Assembly: GCA_017530465.1 (NCBI GenBank)
Contig: JAFXMJ010000051.1
Span: 1-5,720 of the forward strand
Direction: 5' to 3'
DNA: 5,720 nucleotides
Origin: Bacteroidales bacterium
Lineage (GTDB): Bacteria; Bacteroidota; Bacteroidia; Bacteroidales; UBA3824
In this document: in pieces, positions 1-4,491 of the stretch
Position numbering within the stretch: the first letter of the stretch is position 1
Layout: each line of letters starts with the position of its first letter
Translations under genes and position numbers: made by a program
The notes under the pieces: generated by a model
Database searches by the model: none
Seen by the model: only the letters and a program-made list of their open reading frames with translations
What the model was told of the DNA's origin: nothing

Positions 1-749
1 ACACCGAAATCAAAGGAACCGACATCACACTATCGCCAAGCGGCGACATCATTGCATATACCGACACCACCGACGGACGATGCTCCGTGCATCTGTACAA
101 CATCAATACTCAAAAAGACAAAAGCCTTGACCTCGGCAGGTACAATTACCACTCGCGCAGCTTCAGCCCTGATGGCAATTATCTCGCAGTAAGCTGCCAA
201 TTCGACGAATATTCGTGCATGGTGATTCTGTACGACATGCGCGACAGCACGCTCACAAGCATCGTCAATCCTGATACCAAGGCATTGTACAACCCGACTT
301 TCAGTCCCGACGGCAGGCTGCTCTCCTGCCACGACATGCAGAAAGTGCTCGTTTACAAATTCGACAACGGAACGGCTAAGCACATCAAGACTATCAGCTG
401 CGACCATCTCTGCGTTGACAACGGCCTGTCCATCAATACTGCTTGCAAAATCCAGTTTACCCCGGGCAACGACCGCATCGTATATACCTGCGCCGACTAC
501 GACTCGGAACGCGACGACCTCCGACACCTCAATATCTACAACATCACCAACGGCGACATCCTCAAAATCCTACCGGGCGACAAGTCGTGCAAAGACTTCG
601 CGGTCTCCGACGACGGCAACATCTACTTCCTCATGGAGGCCGACAGCTGCCACGCTATGGCATACTTTGCAAGCCTCGCCAACCCAAGCCCAGTGGCAAT
701 CTCCAAGGACAAATTCAACAACGCAACTGCATTAAGGGTGGCATATTAA
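1..749 (+). CDS. WD40/TolB-like beta-propeller protein, 3' part (start outside window)
   Basis: This is the C-terminal part of a gene that enters from the left. The frame is open from base 3 and ends at TAA 747-749, giving 248 visible residues. A GTG at 87 could be taken as a start, but the same frame reads sensible propeller sequence upstream of it, so the true start is probably outside the window. The protein has spaced blade signatures (visible-residue numbering): LSPSG at 10-14, FSPDG at 54-58 and 100-104, FTPGND at 152-157, VSDDG at 201-205. Each is followed by a hydrophobic strand (IIAY, YLAV, IVY, IYFL), and several are followed by a YN/YD-type strand. This is typical of PD40/TolB-like or WD40-like propellers, which usually act as binding scaffolds. 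Binding partner and localisation cannot be read because the N-terminus is missing. The propeller fold is well supported; the function is unknown. Confidence 0.8.
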   Translation, partial: TEIKGTDITLSPSGDIIAYTDTTDGRCSVHLYNINTQKDKSLDLGRYNYHSRSFSPDGNYLAVSCQFDEYSCMVILYDMRDSTLTSIVNPDTKALYNPTFSPDGRLLSCHDMQKVLVYKFDNGTAKHIKTISCDHLCVDNGLSINTACKIQFTPGNDRIVYTCADYDSERDDLRHLNIYNITNGDILKILPGDKSCKDFAVSDDGNIYFLMEADSCHAMAYFASLANPSPVAISKDKFNNATALRVAY

Positions 750-783
750 AAAAAAGAAACGAAAAATATACACGGTATCAAAA

Positions 784-799
784 TTTATTTGTAACTTTA
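784..799 (+). promoter_or_regulatory. Putative Bacteroidetes-type promoter for the SPOR lipoprotein gene
   Basis: TAACTTTA at 792-799 matches the Bacteroidetes primary-sigma -7 consensus TAnnTTTG at all but the last position. It lies about 50 nt before the ATG at 852. The 11-mer TTTATTTGTAA (784-794) that contains its start recurs at 1461-1471 in front of the next gene. No convincing -33 TTTG is present at the usual 19-21 nt spacing, so the call rests on the -7 element and its position alone. Confidence 0.4.
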
Positions 800-851
800 C
801 AACTGGAAAAAAATCTATACACAATTGTAAAACTCTAAAAATAAACACATT

Positions 852-1364
852 ATGTCAAAACTTAAACTATTTGGACTCGCGCTTGCATCAGTAGCACTGC
901 TCTCACTTGCAGGATGCAAGAACAACAAGAACGCTGACCAGGCAAGCAACAACAGCGACACAATGTCGACATACGACCCATACGCCGACACGGAATACAC
1001 TGGAAGCACTGCCGACAGTGATTATGGCACTACCACTGCCGACCAAAGCACCACTGACACCAAGACCGAACCGGAGCCCGTGATGACCGAGGACAAGGAA
1101 GGCAACCTCTCGCAGGTACCCGACACCAAGGTCAACGAATCCAACGTGTTCTACATCGTGGCTGGTAGCTTCACCCTCTACAACAACGCTCAGAAGCTCA
1201 ACACGAAGCTCAAGGCCAAAGGCTATGACTCCAAAATTCTCGAGCCCTACGGCCAATACCACAGGGTGACAGTACAACAGTTTAAGACCGTGGCAGAAGC
1301 ACGTGCAGCACTGCCCGGACTCCGCAAAAACATCGACCAGGCTCTCTGGCTCCTCACCCGATAG
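852..1364 (+). CDS. SPOR-domain lipoprotein
   Basis: This 170-residue protein probably binds peptidoglycan from a lipid-anchored position in the periplasm. Residues 1-21 form a type II signal peptide: basic start MSKLK, a hydrophobic core, and lipobox LAG-C with the acylated cysteine at C22. Residues 23-97 are a low-complexity linker rich in Asp, Thr, Ser and Asn. Residues 98-170 look like a SPOR domain, opening with VFYIVAGSF, followed by a helix (NAQKLNTKLKAKGY), a strand around YHRVTVQQF and a second helix (VAEARAALPGLRK). SPOR domains bind glycan strands lacking stem peptides, often at division sites. The residues after the cysteine (KNNKNADQ) lack the acidic run linked to surface export in Bacteroidetes, so an inward-facing lipoprotein is more likely. 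No Shine-Dalgarno is visible, which is normal in this phylum. A terminator follows at 1390, so the gene is probably monocistronic. The division role is inference. Confidence 0.87.
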   Translation: MSKLKLFGLALASVALLSLAGCKNNKNADQASNNSDTMSTYDPYADTEYTGSTADSDYGTTTADQSTTDTKTEPEPVMTEDKEGNLSQVPDTKVNESNVFYIVAGSFTLYNNAQKLNTKLKAKGYDSKILEPYGQYHRVTVQQFKTVAEARAALPGLRKNIDQALWLLTR

Positions 1365-1389
1365 CATAAAAGCCAATCGGCACCTACCT

Positions 1390-1447
1390 AAAAAAGCTGC
1401 GATTATCAAGTCCGCATCATCGCAGACCATAGTCGCAGCTTTTTTTT
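1390..1447 (+). terminator. Rho-independent terminator after the SPOR lipoprotein gene
   Basis: AAAAAAGCTGCGA at 1390-1402 is perfectly complementary to TCGCAGCTTTTTT at 1433-1445. This gives a 13-bp stem with a 30-nt loop, and the T-tract runs to 1447. It starts 25 nt after the stop codon at 1364. The A-rich left arm means it could also act on the opposite strand. The long loop is unusual and can form an alternative hairpin with the same left arm (see findings). Confidence 0.82.
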
Positions 1448-1460
1448 AGAAAAATCAAAC

Positions 1461-1476
1461 TTTATTTGTAAATTCG
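1461..1476 (+). promoter_or_regulatory. Putative promoter for the cyclase-HD / DUF2851 operon
   Basis: TAAATTCG at 1469-1476 resembles the Bacteroidetes -7 element TAnnTTTG with one mismatch and is preceded by TTTATTTG, as in front of the SPOR gene. It begins just after the terminator's T-tract and would start a transcript with a leader of roughly 20-25 nt before the ATG at 1507. The expected -33 TTTG position falls in the terminator T-tract and has only a partial match. The call rests on position and similarity to the 784-799 element. Confidence 0.4.
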
Positions 1477-1506
1477 CCCCATATTCACATAACAAACTCA
1501 AACGTC

Positions 1507-2919
1507 ATGGACAACAGCCAAAACGAGCTAATCTTCAAGAACTCACGCCTGGAACAGGAGCTGGCGCAAGCCAAGGAGCAGATAGACCAGCTGAGGGCAT
1601 CATACGAAAAAGCGCAGTCGGAAGTGGACCGCCTCGAAGGCATCATATCGACGCTCCCCAAAGACGTGTTGCCACAAGACATCACCATCGACAACGAGAC
1701 CGGCACACGCCTGCTCAGATTCAAGATGGCAACGGTGATGTATGTAGATATGCGCGGCTACAAGTCCAACAACAACGAGCCACGCACACAGTCGGGCGTG
1801 GACGAACTCGACCAGATAATCATCCAGTTTGCCGACATTGCTGCGGCGCACAATCTTCAGATTATCAAGACTATCGGTGATGCATTTATGTGTGTGGGCG
1901 GCATCCCCGAAAAGAATATCACCAACCCCGTGGACGTAGTGCTCAGTGCGATGGAAATGGTGCGCTACACCAAAGGGCTCAAGGCTATGGTGGACGACGA
2001 CAATAAGTTTTGGGAACTCCGCATCGGCATCCACACTGGCCCCGTGGTGGCTACTGTCAACGGCAAGAAAAAATTTTCATACGACATCAAGGGCGAGACT
2101 GTCAACATCGCCACACGAATGGCGGCGGCGGCAGAGCACGACAAAATCAACGTGTCGGTATATACATACGAACTTGTCAGGGAGTATTTTGTAACGGACT
2201 ACAATGGCGTGACCCCGGTCAAGTACCACGGCGACCTCGAGATGTACTACGTCAGGAGGCTGCGCCCGGCATTGTCGGTCAATAAAAAGGTGGGCGAATA
2301 CCCCAACGAAATCTTCAAAATCAAATACGCACTCCGCCAGTTTACCGACCTTCAGGAATTTCTGCTCGACAAGCTCGAACGCGAACTCCCAAAAACCTTG
2401 CATTATCACAATTACAAGCACACCATCGACGTTGTCAACCAGGCTGAGCTCATCGGACTCGGCGAAGGCCTCGACGACACCGACATCCTCCTGCTCAAGA
2501 CGGCTGCGTTGTTCCACGACTCGGGACTCATCATCGGATTCGACAACCACGAATTTTACAGCACGCAGTTTGCCCGCGAAATCCTGCCCAAATGGCACTA
2601 CGACGACGAGCAAATCAACAAAATCTGCGACATCATCATGGCGACCAAACTGCCGCCAAACCCGCACAACCTGCTCGAAAAGGTAATCTGCGATGCCGAC
2701 CTCGACTACCTCGGTCGCAGCGACTTCATCCCTATCTCCAATGCGCTCTACGAAGAGCTCCGCGAGCAAGGCTCCGACATCGACCTCAATACCTGGAACA
2801 AAAAACAAGTAGCATTTCTATCTACGCATCAATACTTCACCAACACCGCACAGAGGATACGCGAAGAGGCGAAGGAATACCAGATAGAACGCCTCAAAAA
2901 GCTCATCGTGGACGACTAA
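1507..2919 (+). CDS. Class III adenylate cyclase fused to an HD-superfamily phosphohydrolase domain
   Basis: This is a 470-residue soluble protein with no signal peptide or membrane segment. Residues 5-48 are a heptad-rich coiled coil, probably a dimerising or signalling helix. Residues 71-255 form a class III nucleotidyl cyclase domain. By family alignment it has metal-binding Asp81 (YVDMRGY) and Asp125 (KTIGDAFM), substrate-selecting Lys121 and Asp193 (YDIKGE), and transition-state Asn200 and Arg204 (TVNIATRM). The Lys/Asp pair predicts ATP as substrate and cAMP as product; guanylate cyclases usually have Glu/Cys. Residues 275-445 form an HD domain: YHNYKH ending in His305, His337-Asp338 (FHDSG), His348-Glu349, IMATK at 377-381, and DADLDYLG with Asp396/398/400. 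This pattern resembles metal-dependent HD phosphohydrolases (COG4339-like), and YHNxxH also recalls cyclic-nucleotide phosphodiesterases. The gene starts 30 nt after a promoter-like element and is followed after 10 nt by the DUF2851 gene. The cyclase call is firm; the HD substrate is unknown. Confidence 0.9.
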   Translation: MDNSQNELIFKNSRLEQELAQAKEQIDQLRASYEKAQSEVDRLEGIISTLPKDVLPQDITIDNETGTRLLRFKMATVMYVDMRGYKSNNNEPRTQSGVDELDQIIIQFADIAAAHNLQIIKTIGDAFMCVGGIPEKNITNPVDVVLSAMEMVRYTKGLKAMVDDDNKFWELRIGIHTGPVVATVNGKKKFSYDIKGETVNIATRMAAAAEHDKINVSVYTYELVREYFVTDYNGVTPVKYHGDLEMYYVRRLRPALSVNKKVGEYPNEIFKIKYALRQFTDLQEFLLDKLERELPKTLHYHNYKHTIDVVNQAELIGLGEGLDDTDILLLKTAALFHDSGLIIGFDNHEFYSTQFAREILPKWHYDDEQINKICDIIMATKLPPNPHNLLEKVICDADLDYLGRSDFIPISNALYEELREQGSDIDLNTWNKKQVAFLSTHQYFTNTAQRIREEAKEYQIERLKKLIVDD

Positions 2920-2929
2920 CCACCTTACT

Positions 2930-4165
2930 ATGAACGAAAAGACACTCGCACTTATATGGCAAAACAGGCTCTTTGACCCAGCCGGACTGCACACAACGCA
3001 AGGCGAACCCGTCCAAGTAGTCAAGACAGGATACACCAACACAATGTCCGGTCCAGACATCACCGACGCACAGATACGCATCGGCGACATCCTTTGGACC
3101 GGCAATGTGGAGCTGCACACCAAATCGTCGCACTGGCCGCTCCACAAGCACCACCTCGACCACGCATACGACAATATAATAATGCACGTGGTATTCGAGG
3201 ACGACGCACCCCTCACCGACCGGCGCGGAAACCTCGTCCCCACCCTTGTAATACAATACGACAAGGAAATCGACATCCGTTGCAACAAGCTCCTCTCACA
3301 GCAAAACCCGCATCTCTGCCCTGCAGGAATACTTGAACTCAACACATTCAACTCGTTGACATTCACCTCACGGCTCACAATAGAAAGACTTCAGCAAAAA
3401 GCCGAACTCATTCGCACCACCCTCGAAACAACGCAAGGCGACTGGCTGCAGACTTTTTGGCAACATACGGCAAGGAGCTTTGGATTCGGCAAAAATTCCA
3501 CACCATTCGAGCTGACTGCAAAATCATTGCCCTACAACCTTATCATTAAAAACTCCGACTCCTTCATCACAATACTTGCATTGCTGTACGGACAGGCGGG
3601 ATTCCTGCTTTCGGGCAAATACAAAGGCGCGGACAGCGAAAATCTGTTGCAAGAATACAAATTTCAACAGGCAAAATACAACCTCTCCCCTATCGAACAC
3701 AGCATTTGGAAATATTCGGGCACTCGCCCGCAAAATTCTCCATTCGTCCGCATGCGGCAACTCGCCTCACTCATCGCCTCCAATACACCAATCTTTGACA
3801 AGATGCTGTCCTGCACCGACATTGAGCAGATGGAATCATTATTCTCAATAAAAAGCAACAACGAAATCCCGCCACTCGGCACCGAGGCGAAACACCTACT
3901 AATCATCAATCTTGTCTGCCCGTTCCTTACCTGTTACGCGCAATATACCGGCAATTGCGACCTCGCCGAACTCGCAGTTGACATCCTGGAAAAACTTCCG
4001 CCCGAAAAAAATTCGCTCGTTGAAACAAAAAAAAAGGCGGGCATCACAATAAAATCTGCATACGACTCGCAGGCGGTCATACAGCTCGACACAGCATACT
4101 GCAAGCCGCGCCGCTGCATCGAATGTCAGATAGGAAGACATTATATCGCGGGAAAAACATTGTAA
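2930..4165 (+). CDS. DUF2851 family protein
   Basis: This 411-residue protein has no signal peptide or transmembrane segment and is expected to be cytoplasmic. It matches DUF2851 by remembered family motifs: GPD at 41-43, then IRIGDILWTGNVELHTKSSHW (residues 49-69), HKHHLDHAYDN (72-82) and IMHVV (84-88). A middle region carries ARSFGFGKN (181-189) and RPQNSPFVRMRQLASLI (266-282). The tail has a cysteine cluster, CKPRRCIEC (391-399) followed by IG. Length is about normal for the family. No biochemical function is established for it, as far as I know. The clustered conserved Asp43, Glu61, His63, His72, His74, His75, Asp77 and His86 look like a metal-dependent active site, which is inference. 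The ATG is 10 nt after the cyclase-HD stop, so the two genes are probably co-transcribed. A run of nine A at 4027-4035 encodes part of Lys367-369 and could be slippage-prone. Family identity is confident; role is unknown. Confidence 0.87.
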   Translation: MNEKTLALIWQNRLFDPAGLHTTQGEPVQVVKTGYTNTMSGPDITDAQIRIGDILWTGNVELHTKSSHWPLHKHHLDHAYDNIIMHVVFEDDAPLTDRRGNLVPTLVIQYDKEIDIRCNKLLSQQNPHLCPAGILELNTFNSLTFTSRLTIERLQQKAELIRTTLETTQGDWLQTFWQHTARSFGFGKNSTPFELTAKSLPYNLIIKNSDSFITILALLYGQAGFLLSGKYKGADSENLLQEYKFQQAKYNLSPIEHSIWKYSGTRPQNSPFVRMRQLASLIASNTPIFDKMLSCTDIEQMESLFSIKSNNEIPPLGTEAKHLLIINLVCPFLTCYAQYTGNCDLAELAVDILEKLPPEKNSLVETKKKAGITIKSAYDSQAVIQLDTAYCKPRRCIECQIGRHYIAGKTL

Positions 4166-4194
4166 ATCAATCAGATAATAGACCATAAAAAGAA

Positions 4195-4218
4195 CGGGGC
4201 GCCCGGATGGTCGCCCCG
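4195..4218. terminator. GC-rich hairpin after the DUF2851 gene, possible transcript end
   Basis: CGGGGCG at 4195-4201 pairs perfectly with CGCCCCG at 4212-4218 around a 10-nt loop. It sits 29 nt after the DUF2851 stop, a normal place for a terminator. On the + strand it is followed by an A-rich sequence, not a U-tract. Read on the - strand, the stem is followed by TTCTTTTTATGG, a better intrinsic terminator tail, but no - strand gene was found. It may still mark or protect the 3' end of the operon transcript. Confidence 0.5.
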
Positions 4219-4313
4219 CAATCAAAAAATAAACAACTAAAAAAAGAAGTATTCTATAACATGAAACACACCTATAAGAACGCAAAAACATCAAAAAGGT
4301 TTCACGATTTTAG

Positions 4314-4327
4314 TTAACAAATGTTAA
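4314..4327. repeat. Perfect dyad TTAACA-AA-TGTTAA, possible operator
   Basis: Two 6-nt half sites in perfect inverted orientation are separated by two bases, about 58 nt upstream of the -7 element at 4385. AAATGTT (4319-4325) also pairs with AACATTT at 4344-4350. The size and position suit a regulator-binding site, but the surrounding sequence is so AT-rich that chance symmetry is plausible. Confidence 0.35.
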
Positions 4328-4384
4328 AAAATAAAATTAAATAAACATTTCGCAAAAAACGCTCAAAATCTCAAAGATAATTTA

Positions 4385-4392
4385 TAACTTTG
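4385..4392 (+). promoter_or_regulatory. Bacteroidetes -7 promoter element for the receptor gene
   Basis: TAACTTTG is an exact match to the Bacteroidetes primary-sigma -7 consensus TAnnTTTG. Transcription would be expected to start around 4398-4402, leaving a leader of about 90 nt before the ATG at 4492. There is no clear TTTG at the expected -33 position. It is the best promoter match of the three seen in the window. Confidence 0.55.
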
Positions 4393-4442
4393 GTTGCAAA
4401 AATAACGGCTCCGGCGTTCATTAGAATGTTTGGTGCAAAAAT
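4389..4442 (+). repeat. Imperfect direct repeat in the receptor-gene leader
   Basis: TTTGGTTGCAAAAAT at 4389-4403 is repeated as TTTGGTGCAAAAAT at 4429-4442, differing by one missing T, with start positions 40 nt apart. The first copy overlaps the -7 promoter element. The second copy is preceded by AATG, making AATGTTTG (4425-4432), a one-mismatch -7 element. It could be a second promoter or a duplicated control site. Confidence 0.4.
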
Positions 4443-4491
4443 TGTTAGATGTTTTTTTAATAACAATTACGATAATAAGCTGAACGACATA

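Larger units (their letters stand above)
4166..4491. other. AT-rich intergenic region (326 nt) with hairpin, dyad and promoter
   Basis: No gene is supported here on either strand. The region contains a GC-rich hairpin (4195-4218), an A-rich stretch, a perfect TTAACA/TGTTAA dyad (4314-4327), a strong TAnnTTTG-type promoter element (4385-4392) and an imperfect direct repeat (4389-4442). The only + strand ATG reading frame in the A-rich part is 18 codons long (4261-4317) and has no recognisable product. It probably holds the end of the DUF2851 operon and the control region of the downstream receptor gene. Confidence 0.7.

Noticed and set aside
30..527. 165-codon open frame on the - strand
   Set aside because: It is antisense to the beta-propeller gene and has no domain signature; a shadow of the sense codon pattern.
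87..749. GTG at 87 as the real start of the propeller gene
   Set aside because: The frame is open back to base 3 and encodes another propeller blade signature (LSPSG, IIAY) upstream of it, so the gene begins outside the window.
2077..2808. 243-codon open frame on the - strand
   Set aside because: It is antisense to the cyclase-HD gene, which has intact catalytic motifs throughout this stretch. The antisense product is Val/Phe/Asp-rich with no recognisable domain.
1507..4165. Pycsar-like anti-phage defence system (nucleotidyl cyclase with effector)
   Set aside because: The cyclase has the Lys121/Asp193 pair expected for ATP and is fused to an HD domain. No TIR, transmembrane or other recognised effector is adjacent, and DUF2851 is not a known Pycsar effector.
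4195..4218. Structured RNA gene or riboswitch at the GC-rich hairpin
   Set aside because: Only a single 7-bp stem with a 10-nt loop is visible, with no further paired elements or known riboswitch core, and the next start codon is over 270 nt away.
4261..4317. 18-codon + strand reading frame starting MKHTYKN
   Set aside because: Too short and without any supporting signal; the A-rich context produces such frames by chance.
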